NCBI GenBank assembly: GCA_051453625.1
Contig: JBOZIK010000001.1
Location: 7,058,633-7,081,007 of the forward strand
DNA: 22,375 nt
From: Welwitschia mirabilis
Taxonomy: Eukaryota > Gnetophyta > Gnetopsida > Welwitschiales
Reading direction: 5' to 3'
The position numbers and the translations under genes were made by a program. The notes beneath the pieces are model-generated. The model was not told where the DNA came from. It saw nothing but the letters and a program-made list of their open reading frames with translations, and made no database searches. Positions 1 through 10,868 of this stretch are shown here, piece after piece. Each line of letters begins with the position of its first letter. The stretch's first letter is position 1.

Positions 1-283
1 TATATCCAAACTTAAAACTTTATACCATAGAGATAATTCTTCCATAATTTTAAATCAAAAACTAGTGCAACTAATTCAATATTATTAATAAGATAATTTC
101 TCTATGACTTTTAAGTTATCTTGATCCATAACTTATTACTCTTTTATCTTATTTAAGAACTACTTTAAGAATTTTTCTAGATGCATTAGTATAAACTAAA
201 AAGGTATTTCAATCATCTAATATTTGTAAGGTTGAAGGACTAGTTAAGAATTTTTTAAGTTGATTAAGTGATTGTTCACATTT
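1..283 (-). pseudogene. RNase H domain of gypsy Pol, N-terminal part, decayed
   Basis: In life this domain degrades the RNA strand of the RNA:DNA hybrid during reverse transcription. The minus-strand translation from about 280 shows a segment reading QLKKFLTSPSTLQI, then VYTNAS, KRVISYGSR and LKSHREI. These match the conserved gypsy order of a LKK.LTS.P.L segment, YTDAS, VI.YASRQL, and a K.HE.NYP block. The first catalytic Asp of the YTDAS motif reads Asn (codon at 185-187), a G-to-A change on the coding strand. In-frame stops follow. The frame continues directly from the reverse transcriptase at 290-1020. The domain is cut off by the window edge. Confidence 0.88.
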
Positions 284-289
284 TTTCAT

Positions 290-1020
290 CTATTCGAGCT
301 CTTTATTTTTCTTTAAAAATCTTATTAATGAAGAAGCTATCTTAGAGAAGTTAAAGATGAATCGACAATAGTACCTAATAAGACCAAGAAAACTTCTAAC
401 CTTAGTAATATTTGTAGGTATTGACCATTCCATAATTGCTATAACTTTATTTTGATCTATCCATATACCTTCCTTAGATATTACATGACTTAGAAATTGA
501 ATGAATTCCTTTCAAGAAGAGCATTTTTTCATGTTGGCATATAATTGATGATTCTATAAGGTTTATAATACTATTCTCAAGCATTTCTTATGTTCTTCAT
601 AAGTCTTGGAATAAATGAGGATGTCATTAATAAATACTATTACAAAGGAATTAAGATGTGTTTAAAAGATGTAATTCATAAGATTCATAAATACTATAGG
701 GATATTAGTTAAACCAAAAGGCATATCAGTGAACTCATAATGTTCATACTGGGTTATAAATGCTATTTTATGAATATCTTCTTTTTTTAATTTGAACTTG
801 ATGATATCTAGATTTTAGATAAACCTTTTGAGAATACCTTAGCTTTCTTAAGTTGATAAAAAAGGTCATCTATTCTTAGTAGTGGATACTTTTTCTTGAT
901 AGTATCCTTATTTAGCTATGTATAGTTAATGCATAATCTTAGTGTTTCATCTTTCTTCTTTACAAATAATATACGTGTTTCCCATTGTGATACACTAGGA
1001 TGAATAAAGCCTTTTATAAG
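290..1020 (-). pseudogene. Reverse transcriptase domain of Ty3/gypsy Pol, decayed
   Basis: This domain copies element RNA into DNA in the virus-like particle. Minus-strand translation from about 1018 downward shows [38 protein letters not shown], then [34 protein letters not shown] and VRSFLGLIRYYCRF. These are the ordered gypsy motifs (KG.I.PS.SPWG, K.YPLPRIDDL, MPFGL.NAP, FIDDIL.YS, FLGL..YYRRF). The part from about 800 down to 290 stays in one frame with a few stops. There is one frameshift near 820-840, where the first catalytic Asp block (SKIDL) is lost. The second catalytic block reads FINDIL: the first Asp of the pair is Asn (codon 626-628). The enzyme would be inactive even without the stops. 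Confidence 0.96.
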
Positions 1021-1449
1021 AGTTATTTAAGCTGAGTTTTTAATTTTTTTATTTTTATAGAAGACATTTTATATGATGCCTTAGAAATTGGTTGGATTCC
1101 TAGGATCAATTCAATGGAAACTAGACTTCTTAAAGTGGTGGCATACCTAGCAATTCTATTGTAATTACATCAAGATATTCTTGGACTATTGGTATATTCT
1201 TTACTAAGATTCCTCCTTTCTTTAAACTACTTGATTTTAGGTCTAGCATATAAATTAGTAGTCCCCTCTTAATTTTTCTTTTTATATTCTTTGCATTAAT
1301 TAAATTCTTTGAGGTAATTTGTAATGATCTTGAAAGATTATTCTTTAGCCATGATTTTTCATTTTTACTTGATGCTTTTTATAATTTATAAATACTCTAT
1401 TCTGCATTAACTAATTCATATTCAAAATAATGGCATATTTTCTTAAGTT

Positions 1450-1690
1450 GATGATAATCAATTACATCTGAAAATCTCCCTTACTTATGGATGAAGTATA
1501 GTTTTGGACTTGCTAGATAACTTTTGATATAGACCCATTGGCTAAATCTAGTCATCCATCAATTGGAGCACAACATAATTTTTCTCTTATAATAATTGTA
1601 GGAGATATAAAGTAATGTGTTTCTTCACAAATAATAAAATAATTACTTTTTTATTATTAAGTAAAGCCTTACCTTATATGATAGAGCTTT
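1450..1690 (-). pseudogene. Likely aspartic protease remnant of gypsy Pol
   Basis: The retrotransposon protease cuts Gag-Pol into its parts. It would lie here, between the zinc knuckle (about 1800-1860) and reverse transcriptase (1020 and below). The minus strand reads GKALLNNKKVI and then, after a frame change, EETHYFISPTI. That resembles the plant gypsy core DSGATHSFIS, with the catalytic Asp-Ser-Gly largely gone. No other protease motif is clear. The call rests on position plus one weak motif. The span 1020-1450 should hold the protease to reverse-transcriptase linker; I can read no domain there. Confidence 0.5.
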
Positions 1691-1789
1691 TAAATTACAT
1701 CCCTTAATTATCTAATGCTTTTCAAATTTGTCCTATTATTTAAGGAATACTTTTTGATCCTTGAGGGTTTTTTAGTTGTTTTTTGGAAA

Positions 1790-2000
1790 GGTCTTTATAA
1801 TGTAATAAAAAATTTTTTATATTATGAGTTCCCTTACAATAGTAGTAGTGATATCCATTATAATGGTTTTAGTACTGATATTGACTAGGAGTCTGCTACA
1901 AGTTGAATCTCTGAGGTTGATTATTTATGTAGCTTTGACTAGAAGAATTCTAGTTTCTTTTGAACAGATTCTTCTTTGATTGATTAAAATTCTTATTTTT
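1790..2000 (-). pseudogene. Gag nucleocapsid part: Gln/Asn-rich linker and degenerate zinc knuckle
   Basis: The nucleocapsid end of Gag binds element RNA. The minus strand has a Gln-, Asn- and Tyr-rich stretch (for example INNQPQRFN and TPSQYQY), then NGYHYYYCKGTHNIKNF. This fits the C-x2-C-x3-H-x4-C knuckle found in one group of plant gypsy Gags. The first Cys reads Tyr, a one-base G-to-A change. The last Cys position is also changed. Two TAG and one TAA interrupt the linker where Gln would fit. Confidence 0.72.
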
Positions 2001-2183
2001 GCTATTAGTACTACTAACATTATTTTTGTTGAAGTGGTAATTCTTATTTTGATAAGACATTTATGGTCGATTTCCCATAAGGATATGCTCCCATGAAGGA
2101 ATTCTTTTCCTGACTTCTTATTGTCTCTTCTAATTTTATTCTACTATCTTTTCCTTTTTTACAGTCTCTGCTAGGATCTTAGT

Positions 2184-2640
2184 TTAAAACATGGATACTT
2201 TGATAGAAACTAAAGGGAGAAGAGTATCAATAAAGAGATTTTCTTTAGCTTCTTCATCTAGATGCATATGCGACACATATCTTAATAGTTCTATAAATTT
2301 ACACTCATGAGATGTTATGGTTACATTATAGGCATGTCTTAGATTATAGAATTTTGTAACCTTTTGGTGAATATAGAACTTGGTGATGTAACTCTTCTTA
2401 AAAATGTGCTCAAATTCCCTCCATAAAAGTTCTAGATCTTCTAACTTAGTCATTTCTATTTTCCACCATAAATTAGCTTCTTTTATAACATACAAATAGC
2501 TAAGAAAACCTTGTTCTATTCATCACATCATAAGGTACCTATAACATTTTCAACATCACTTAGTCATGCTTCTTCTTTGGAAGGATCTAATCCTCTTAAA
2601 AATTTTAATGAATTTATCTTAATAAACATTTAAATTAATT
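2184..2640 (-). pseudogene. Gag capsid (retrotrans_gag-like) domain of element A
   Basis: Capsid protein that forms the virus-like particle. The 103-residue open stretch at 2184-2495 has EANLWWKI near its start, LLWREFEHIFKKSYI, KVTKFYNLRHAYNVTI, then ECKFIELLRYVSHMHLDEE and NLFIDTLLP. This is the order of the plant retrotransposon Gag domain: an A..WW motif, W..F...F...Y, an F..L.QG..SV.EY-like block, a KF..L.R block, and F..GL.P. The usual Gly in FIDGL is Thr here. Frames on both sides are broken. The domain start probably lies near 2600, where the same kind of sequence continues with stops. The zinc knuckle follows downstream on the same strand. Confidence 0.85.
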
Positions 2641-3835
2641 TCCTCATTCCCACTTCCTTAGGCTGATTAATACCATTATTTGCTTATGATTTTGACCTTA
2701 ATTTACTATTTGTGATAGGAACTACATGAAGGTATTTATCAATGCTTATAGATTAAGGGTGAATGGGGGTTGACATTCATCATTAGGTTACTGATTCTCT
2801 TGTGAATTGTCTTGATTTTGATTACTTAGTGCAATTGACCTAGCTTCAAGTTTTAACTAACAAAGACGAGGTATTTAAAAGAATGGAAAATTTTCATGAG
2901 ATTATATTTGAAAATAGGATAGATGTTATTAAAGGTTAAACTTAGAAATACTCCTATAATCTTAAGAAGGACATGATTATCATTATGATGTGATGAGTCA
3001 TTATTTATATCTTAAAGTATATAATCAAGTTTATCTCATTTCTTTATTTTTAATTGAGAAGGTTTACAAGTTATGAATATGGATTTTCACTATAGCTTTA
3101 TGCAACCATAAAATTTAGGATGAATAACTTGGTTAGATATTTAATTACTTTCATGCATTGTTGATTATAAGGTGTTATTTATGTATTTATTTATTTTTTA
3201 ATAAAATATTAATCTCTCTAAGAAACCATATAAAGTCATTGGTCTAAATTATTAAGATAATTGGAATTCTTCTAAGTGATTATAATCTATAGCTATAAAG
3301 TAGTAGAGTCTTTAATGACTTAAATTTATCATCCTTTTTAGTTTGTTTAGGGATTTGGAATTATCATATATATGATTAGGATGATGATTACTTAGGGATT
3401 GGAATTATAGTTAACATTATGAATACTTTGGAGCTATCACAAATATAATCAATTTTTAAGATTACTAAGGTGATAATATTATGATTAGTGTAATATTTAT
3501 AATTTAACATAAATGTAATTTGATATATATTTAGATAATAGAAAAATTATAGATATAATGAAATTCATGAGTATTAGAAGATATGATTAAATTCATGCTT
3601 ATTTAGAAGTTAAAGTTATCTTGGAATCTAGTATTATTAAGAATATAATTGATTTTATTCATAGTTTAAGATTATTAGAGATATAACCAAATTTATAGCT
3701 ATTAGGAATTAAGGTTGTTATTATTACCACTAACTTTATAATTATTAATAAAAAAGATTGTTAAAATTGTAGTTAGATTTATATTCTTATAAAATTATAA
3801 GTAATTAGTACAACTATTATTTAAGTTAACCTAGA
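2641..3835 (-). other. Gag N-terminal remains and untranslated leader of element A
   Basis: Between Gag and the primer-binding site I find no readable domain on either strand. The part from about 3340 to 3760 has loosely repeated short blocks (ATATAA followed by an AAATT-like run and ATTAG), so it may be an old diverged tandem array. I cannot set a firm period by eye. Confidence 0.4.
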
Positions 3836-3847
3836 GTTCTAATACTA
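3836..3847 (-). promoter_or_regulatory. tRNA-Met primer-binding site of element A
   Basis: The plus strand reads GTTCTAATACTA, the complement of the usual plant site TGGTATCAGAGC with three changes in twelve. All three are transitions of the C-to-T or G-to-A type. Five bases further on is TGACACCC, which reads GGGTGTCA on the minus strand, a typical LTR 3' end of this family. Initiator tRNA-Met would prime minus-strand DNA synthesis here. Confidence 0.8.
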
Positions 3848-4631
3848 ATTTATGACACCCTTTTTACTCTTATCCTAATTAAGCACTATGATTTTTTCCC
3901 TCTTCTTTTATTCTGTAATATTTTTACCTAATAGATACAATGGAACCTAGGACCAAATTCTACTTACTCCTTAATTAGAATGTCTATATTCTAAGAAAGA
4001 TAAATCATATTAATATTATAGATTTATCTATAATTAATTTCTAAATTATTTTAATTTATAAATAATAGCAATGTTATAAGGTTGTGTCCTTTATTTCTTC
4101 CTAGTTTTTCATCACATAAAAGATATCTTGTAAATAGTTCAGGAGTTGCAAACATGTTATCAACATACATGGATAAATTTTAAGGATAATATCTAACCAA
4201 TATAATAGAAGGTTGCAACTCGAATTAATGGTATTCCAACTCAACATCTAGCCATCTCTAGATATGAATTGGTTTTACTTCAAGTTCTAAGCTATATAAA
4301 CATGGCTAGGCTCAACTTGAAAAGCTTTCACTTTACCTTTATTTACTCCCGATATAGGTCATAGGCGGTACGTGAGATGGATGCATTCATAAAAAGACCC
4401 TCACTTTCTTGAAACATTTTTGAATGGTGTAACATGATCTATCAATACTAAGCACTCAACATATTAAGTCAAAGTAAGTTCATACATGGGTACAGTATAA
4501 GAGTGATAATTATATCCACTTTTAGAAGGATATTATTAAAAAAATGCAATGCAACCCACCTTAGTGATGAAATCCAAGTGTGAGGATGAACATTATTAGA
4601 ATTATCTTAATTTAGTCCTATTCGATGAATT

Positions 4632-6153
4632 TACCATACAAATGCATGTAAATAGTTCTAACTAATGTGGATATTTAATGAATTATTTATCTAGTTATAA
4701 TAATTCTAATCATTATTTAGTTCATCTTATAGAAACAACCATAAAAAAAAGCAAGCATATAAGAACATTTTTATTTTCAAGATATAATAATAAAAACTAG
4801 ATAAAGGAAACATTCTTTTCTTTTCTATCTAAATGAAGTAAATATTCTTTTATTTTTATTTTAATAATAATAAAAATATTTAAAATGTATCAAAAAACAT
4901 CTTAATAATATACTTAAAGAAATTAAAACATATCTAGAGCTATGCCAATCCTAGAAACATTCTTCCATCTTCATAAGACAATCTCCATAGATTAGTGTAA
5001 AGAAGGTAAACAAAAGAAATTATAACTCAAGAATAATTGTTAAGATATAAGCATTTATCCAATATTTCATATGGCTATATTATGACTTGGTAAAAATAAG
5101 TATAAGCTAGAGACTATGTTACTTAAACAACTAAGGTAAAAACGCTTACAAGCATGCACATTCAAAGTAAGCTAATGAAAAAAGGTGAAAGAGGTATTTT
5201 TACAAGTAAATACCACTTATAGATAATTTAACTTAAATTTATAGAAATAGATTTCATATACTCAATTTTCTTATAAAATTTTGTGTAATAATTTTTCTAT
5301 AATTTTAGACATTAATTATAATATTTTTAATCTCTAAGGAGATATCATGGTTAAAAATTAATAATTAATTAATTATTAAAAAATAAATCAAGGTAGTCTT
5401 CCAGAAACTAGAAACATAATAAAATTCTTATAATTTAACTTAAACTATCTTGGAATTTAAAACTATTGTTTCTAATGTTATCATTTAAGGCTAAAAATTA
5501 TCAAATTTTCTAAAATTACTGTTCTACAGCACTATACTAAATTAACCATACATTTCAAAATATTTTGAGTTTTTAAATGATTCAAAAGATTTTTTTGGAA
5601 ATATTATTCAATTTCCTACAACTTAGGAAGCTCAAGTTTGCAAATATATTAACAGACAGATATAGAAATATAAATTACTTGCTTACCATTTTCTATATTT
5701 TTTCCTAATGTATTTTAAGAAATAATTTTTGAAAAACTAATTATCCATTATAAAAATTACTATTTTTACATTTTCCTATTCATAACACAATCCTAGACTT
5801 ATAAAAAAAATTTACTAATTTATACCTACTAATTAACAGTATATGATATTTTTATCATATGCCTCTATTTAGAAAATTTAACTTTTACCATAATAAAATA
5901 TGATAAAGTTTTTAAAACTAGTTAAATAATAACTTAGATGATTAAAATAATGGATATACTAAGTAATTAATTATAGAAATAAAAATAAATTATAGAAAGA
6001 AAAATCAAATAAATTCAAAAAGAAATATTTACTATAAGCCCTGGGATTTTCATGGAAGAGTACTAACCTAGAGATATTTTTAAGGATCAGACTTTGCCCC
6101 TAATAAGATGGTTCTAATGCATAATAGATTAAAAAAATATAATACTAAAATAA
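4632..6153 (+). repeat. Direct repeat, copy 1
   Basis: Starts near ATACAAATGCATG and runs into the gap at 6154. It matches the copy at 6254-7560 in the same order. Shared landmarks are CTAACTAATGTGGATATTTA, AAGCATGCACATT, a block with TTTTTAAGGATCAGACTT, and GGTTCTAATGCATAATAG. This copy is longer by about 75 bp near 4815-4900 and about 165 bp near 4965-5135. In a 66-base sample I count six differences, five of them transitions. Function unknown; it is LTR-like and non-coding. Confidence 0.85.
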
Positions 6154-6253
6154 NNNNNNNNNNNNNNNNNNNNNNNNNNNNNNNNNNNNNNNNNNNNNNN
6201 NNNNNNNNNNNNNNNNNNNNNNNNNNNNNNNNNNNNNNNNNNNNNNNNNNNNN
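6154..6253. other. Assembly gap, 100 N
   Basis: A run of exactly 100 N, a common placeholder for a gap of unknown size. It falls exactly between the two direct repeat copies, where assemblers tend to collapse or break. Confidence 0.98.
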
Positions 6254-7560
6254 ACACCACACAAATGCATTCAAACAATTCTAACTAATGTGGATATTTA
6301 ATAAATTATTTACCTAGTTATAATAATTATAATTATTATTCAGTTTATTTTATAGAAATAACCATAAAAACTAAAGCAAGCATATAAGAACATTTCTATT
6401 TTTAAGATTATAAATAAAAATCTAGATAAAGAAAATATTCTTTTACTTAAAGAAACTAAAACATACCTGGAGCTATACCAATCCTAGAAACATATCTGGA
6501 AATAAAAACTCTTATAAGCATGCACATTTAAAGTAAGCTTTAAAAAATTGTAAAAGAGGAATTTCTATAAATAAATACCACTTATGGGTAATTTAACTTA
6601 AATCTACTAATAGAAACATATTTTATATACTAAATTTTCCTATAAAATTTTGTGTAATAATTTTTCTATAATTTTCAACATTAATTATAACATTTGTGGT
6701 CTATAAGAAGACATCTTCATTAAAAATTAATAATTAATTGATTATGAAGAAAAAAATAATTTATAGTAGGCTTTCGCAAAATTAGAAAGATAATAGGATC
6801 CTAAGGATTTAACTTAAACTATTTTGGAATTATAAAAATATTATTTCTAATGTTATCATTCAAGGCTAAGAACTGTCAAATTTTCTAAAATTACATTCCT
6901 ACCACACTATACTAAAATGACAATACTTTCAAACTAATTTGAGTTTTTAAATTATTCAAGCCTTTTTAGAAATATTATTCAATTTCCTACAACTTAGAAT
7001 GCTTAAGTTTGCAAATACGTTGATAGATAGGTATAGAAGTGTAAATTAGTTGCTTATTTATTTTTGTATTTATTTTCTAACATATTTTGATAAATAATTT
7101 TTTTCAAAAATTACCCATTAAAAAAATTACTATTATTATATTTTCACGTTAGTAAGACAACCTTAGACTATATAAAAACTTCCACTAATTTATACCTACT
7201 AGTTAATGAGATATGATATTTTTATCTAATGCCTCTATTCTAGAAATTTAATTTTTGCCATAACAAAAACATGATAAGGTTTTTACAACTAGTTAAATAA
7301 TAACTTAGACCATTAAAATATTAGATATACTAGGTAATTACTTAAATAAAGGAAAATCCATTTTAAATTGAAAAAAATCATTGTATAAAGAAAAATCATA
7401 TCAATTCAAAAAAGCTATTTACTATGAGCCTTGGGATTTTCCATGAAAGAGTACTGGCCTAAAGAGATTTTTAAGGATCAGACTTGCCCCTAATATGATG
7501 GTTCTAATGCATAATAGATTTTATATATATATATATATAATAATGAAATAAACATAAGTA
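6254..7560 (+). repeat. Direct repeat, copy 2
   Basis: Second copy of the block at 4632-6153, starting right after the gap. It lacks two segments present in copy 1 (about 75 and 165 bp). It continues past the landmark GGTTCTAATGCATAATAG through a TA run into sequence that copy 1 loses in the gap. Its true left end is hidden by the gap. Confidence 0.85.
7522..7539. repeat. (TA)n microsatellite
   Basis: Nine TA units inside direct repeat copy 2. The same position in copy 1 has an A-rich tract (about 6130-6150), so the microsatellite probably grew after the duplication. Confidence 0.9.
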
Positions 7561-7835
7561 CCCAAATTTTTATTCTTTAAATAGTAAACCCCTTAGTTAC
7601 TTAGCCATAATCATCCATTACTAATCTTCCATTATCAAGTATAAGAGACCCCTTATATTTTACTATAATGACTTGGTGGGAGCCAATTAGAGGGAATAAT
7701 ATTTTATAACATAATTGCATAAAAGCCATAAATAATTTGTTAATAAAATATCACATCATTCCAGTAGGGGAAAAATTATATGAACAATATGAGTAAAGAG
7801 CTTATTTAAGAAGATTAGTAAGATCTTGATAGTTA

Positions 7836-7995
7836 NNNNNNNNNNNNNNNNNNNNNNNNNNNNNNNNNNNNNNNNNNNNNNNNNNNNNNNNNNNNNNNNN
7901 NNNNNNNNNNNNNNNNNNNNNNNNNNNNNNNNNNNNNNNNNNNNNNNNNNNNNNNNNNNNNNNNNNNNNNNNNNNNNNNNNNNNNNNNNNNNNNN
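7836..7995. other. Assembly gap, 160 N
   Basis: A run of 160 N. The odd length suggests an estimated rather than default gap size. Open frames drawn across it are artefacts. Confidence 0.98.
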
Positions 7996-8106
7996 ATATA
8001 TAAATAAATAAAGGCACATAGCTCAAGATCACAAAATCACATGATTTAGCATTGATAAGTGCGATGAGTAATAAGTGACACTGAAGTACAAAAAGAGATC
8101 ATATTT

Positions 8107-8164
8107 ATTACTCATGCATGTAATTAGAATGAGTAATCTTCTTAATTTAATTAGTAAGATTACT
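8107..8164. repeat. Two overlapping, mutually exclusive inverted repeats
   Basis: ATTACTCAT at 8107-8115 pairs perfectly with ATGAGTAAT at 8129-8137. AGTAATCTT at 8132-8140 pairs perfectly with AAGATTACT at 8156-8164. The two 9-bp stems share the middle segment, so only one can form at a time. Confidence 0.6.
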
Positions 8165-8409
8165 TAAATGCATCATTTCTTCATGCTAGCTCTTTTAATC
8201 CTTCATAGGCTTATCAGTAAGTCTAATTCATCAAAGACATGCATCAAAAGAATAAATGCAAAAATATCAAAATTATCATATGGCATAATAAGAGAAACTC
8301 TTCAATTCTAATGAATAAAGTAATGAGTATAATATGAACAAAGTGCCCCTATACATCTAAAGAACGTAAAAGTCATGGTAGAGTAAATCTACTTATTTAT
8401 CATTCTTGG

Positions 8410-8509
8410 NNNNNNNNNNNNNNNNNNNNNNNNNNNNNNNNNNNNNNNNNNNNNNNNNNNNNNNNNNNNNNNNNNNNNNNNNNNNNNNNNNNNNNNNNNN
8501 NNNNNNNNN
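8410..8509. other. Assembly gap, 100 N
   Basis: A run of 100 N inside the LTR-like block. No feature can be read across it. Confidence 0.98.
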
Positions 8510-9081
8510 ATTATACATAGCAAATTTATCAAGAATTGAACTGAGTAAATAAGATGCAAAATATATTATTATGTCCACTTGAAATTTTTAATATATTAGT
8601 TTTATCATGTGATTTTAATTCCTCACATAATGGAATTATGTAATTTTTAAATGTTTGGATAGATTTTCCCATAAAACATTTTGACATTATTTTTATAATT
8701 TTCATGGTAAACTATAAAGGTTACAAACTAAGGTTAATTTTAAAATAACATCTTATTTTATAAGGAACTTAAATAAGGATAATTGTTTATTTTATTAAAA
8801 GCTTTATATACTTATTATTTAAGTAAATAAGGTTTATAAAATATGGGATGTGACAATTCCATAGCAGTGGTGAGTTCATATGATGTTGATTTAGTTCCAT
8901 TTATGATTTGAGTTAATCCCATGGATGGCTAGGGTAGTATCCATTTTTTCAAGTAAGATATGTATATTACTTAAGGATAATTCTTAAAATATGTCTTCTT
9001 TGAAGTTATATAGGATAAAGGATATAAATGTATTTGAAAGATTACTTGAAGAAAATATTCCTTGAAGTTGTCCATTTTGGT

Positions 9082-9173
9082 GATTTTCTTATTAGTCTTA
9101 TGTTTCAATGGTTTTATTAATTTTTATGATTTTCTTATCAATATTATGTTTTTATGCTTCCATTAATTTTGAT
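9082..9173 (+). repeat. Imperfect tandem duplication, period 46 bp
   Basis: GATTTTCTTATTAGTCTTAT starts at 9082 and its partner GATTTTCTTATCAATATTAT starts at 9128. The following bases (a variable block, then ATTAATTTT) also match. Confidence 0.65.
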
Positions 9174-10110
9174 GCTTGCATTATTAAATTTAGTGATTTT
9201 ATGCTTTTGTCCTTATTTTATGATAGTTAGTATTAATTCTTCATCTTGTTATGAAATTTACATTAAAGGGGATCTATTGGATATTTTATACATTTTTTAC
9301 ATTAAATAACAGAGCACCTTATACATTCCCATAATTCTCTATATTTGCTTTTCCATGTATATCATCGATCTTCGATTATTTTCATGTTCTTAAAACTACC
9401 TCAATATTCCTATTTCATATTCCTTCTATCTTGAGTCGTTCCTAGTTCATATATCATTATATAGTATATTGTTATGATTAAGTTAACTAAGCTTCTATTA
9501 ATGATTAACATACATGCTTCATGTGAGCACTTCCCACATCTTTTAGGATATCCTAGATATTTCACCTTTCTATAATTTAATTAGATCTAAGAAACCCTTA
9601 TTAGACTTCAATTAGAAATAAATCATAGCAAAGGAAAAATGGTGAAAGCACAAGCTCTCAGAAAATAGCTTTGAAAAGATCAAAATCAATTGGATCATGG
9701 ACAGCATCATACATGAAGAATGGTCTAAAAGTGCAAAAAAGCTATTATGAGCGAGAATAAGCAAAATCCTAAAATGATATTTGAAAAATAATATTTTTAG
9801 TATTTCTCTCTAATTCAAATAATAGATCTTACTTTTACAAAAAAGCACATATAATTAGTTTCCACTAGGTTTTTTATTTTCTCTAAATACAAGATGAAAG
9901 TATAACTTATTAATGCCGTAGTAATTTACCCTCAACGTGGAAATGGACTCTCTTCTAAGAAAAATGAAGTGCATACAGAAAAACTTTAGGAATGCTACAT
10001 ATAATAAAACCTCCTAAAAAAGGATTACCATCTAATGAAACTACTTCTATATAAGTAGTTAGATTTTGCTATGCATTGCACATTCCATAGTTCTAGGTGA
10101 AAAAATATTG

Positions 10111-10160
10111 TATACATATCATAGTACTAAATAAGCTACACTATACATCATAGTACTAGG
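10111..10160 (+). repeat. Partial tandem duplication, period 31 bp
   Basis: TATACATATCATAGTACTA at 10111 recurs as TATACATCATAGTACTA at 10142. Short and A+T rich. Confidence 0.5.
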
Positions 10161-10249
10161 ATTAAGACTGAATTTTATAAGTAACTTTAAAAGTCAAATA
10201 AATTCCAATATACACAAAAAGTGAGTTGGATGAACTCAGAGTTAATCTT

Positions 10250-10480
10250 ATCTCAGATTGAAAATTTTTAATTATTTTTGAATAGAATGATTTTGTTTGA
10301 GTATCAGTTATGGTTCTATAGTCAGATGATGTAAAAGTAAAAGAAATTCATGCTATATAAGTTGTTTAGGTTTATGGACCAAATCCCATGTATTATTTTC
10401 TATAAGCACATAGTATTTCTATTATGGTTTGGACTTATTATTATATACAATGATGTCTTTGAAAGAGGTTAGTTCACCAT
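10250..10480 (-). pseudogene. Start of copia reverse transcriptase, broken
   Basis: The minus strand reads EILCAYRK and, one frame over, NTWDLVHKPKQLI (about 10360-10425). This is the conserved opening of the plant copia reverse transcriptase domain (EI.AL..N.TWDLV..P). The next blocks expected, VGCKWV.K.K and RYKARLVAKG, are not seen. Downstream sequence down to 10230 is full of stops. I read this as a truncated or heavily decayed domain. The stretch between this and the integrase (10480-10870) has no recognisable motif beyond an Asp run at about 10500, which fits the variable linker. Confidence 0.7.
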
Positions 10481-10868
10481 CAAATGTTAAATGAAACTCA
10501 TCATCATCATCAAGAGATGCATTAAAGATCTACCTAGTTTAAGGTTTTTCTTTTCCATCATCACAAACATCTTATATAGTAGACTCTAACCAAGCACTTC
10601 ATTTTCATCTTTAAAGATGATTAACATTCTCACTAGAATAATCTAATGTGTTACTATTAGAATGATGCTTATATATGCTAATAATAAAAAAAATCTTAGT
10701 TTCTCTAGGTTATATAGTAAACAAAGCATTTTTACCAGAAATAATTGATAAAGTAAGATTAGTAGGCATATATGACTCTTGAACTATATGACATTTAGCA
10801 TCTAAAATTTACATAGGATGAGAGGAAGGATGTAGCTTAAAATGATTAAGCTAATAATTAATCTATTA

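Larger units (their letters stand above)
1..3853 (-). mobile_element. Ty3/gypsy LTR retrotransposon, internal region (element A, truncated by window edge)
   Basis: Reading the minus strand from 3853 down to 1 gives the usual gypsy order: primer-binding site, leader, Gag, zinc knuckle, protease remnant, reverse transcriptase, RNase H. The rest of RNase H and the integrase should lie left of the window. In-frame stops and some frameshifts are spread throughout, so this copy is dead. Reverse transcriptase sits directly before RNase H, with no integrase between Gag and reverse transcriptase. That order separates gypsy from copia. I cannot assign a lineage safely. Confidence 0.93.
3853..8855 (-). 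repeat. LTR-like block beside element A, containing an internal duplication
   Basis: The inner edge is the TGACACCC next to the element A primer-binding site. The only matching outer edge I see is GGATGTGACA ending at 8855. If this is one LTR it is about 5 kb, unusually long, and its length is swollen by an internal duplication. Alternatively the right edge belongs to a second, plus-strand LTR: the bases after it (TTCCATAGCAGTGG) loosely resemble a primer-binding site, but no Gag follows. The block carries three gaps and no readable protein domain. A TATA-like CTATATAAAC lies at 4292-4301 on the plus strand. Confidence 0.45.
8856..10229. other. Gene-free stretch between element A's LTR-like block and element B
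   Basis: I read both strands and found no protein domain, RNA gene or clear LTR boundary. It holds a 46-bp tandem duplication (9082-9173) and a 31-bp one (10111-10160). It may be more LTR or untranslated sequence from element B or an older insertion. Confidence 0.5.

Noticed and set aside
7756-8032. Open frames on both strands crossing the 160-N gap
   Set aside because: They are mostly N read as X, with short A+T-rich ends. The same holds for frames across 6154-6253 and 8410-8509.
8856-8875. Plus-strand tRNA-Met primer-binding site after GGATGTGACA
   Set aside because: TTCCATAGCAGTGG needs transversions and shifts to match TGGTATCAGAGC, unlike the other two sites, and no Gag follows. Kept only as an alternative reading.
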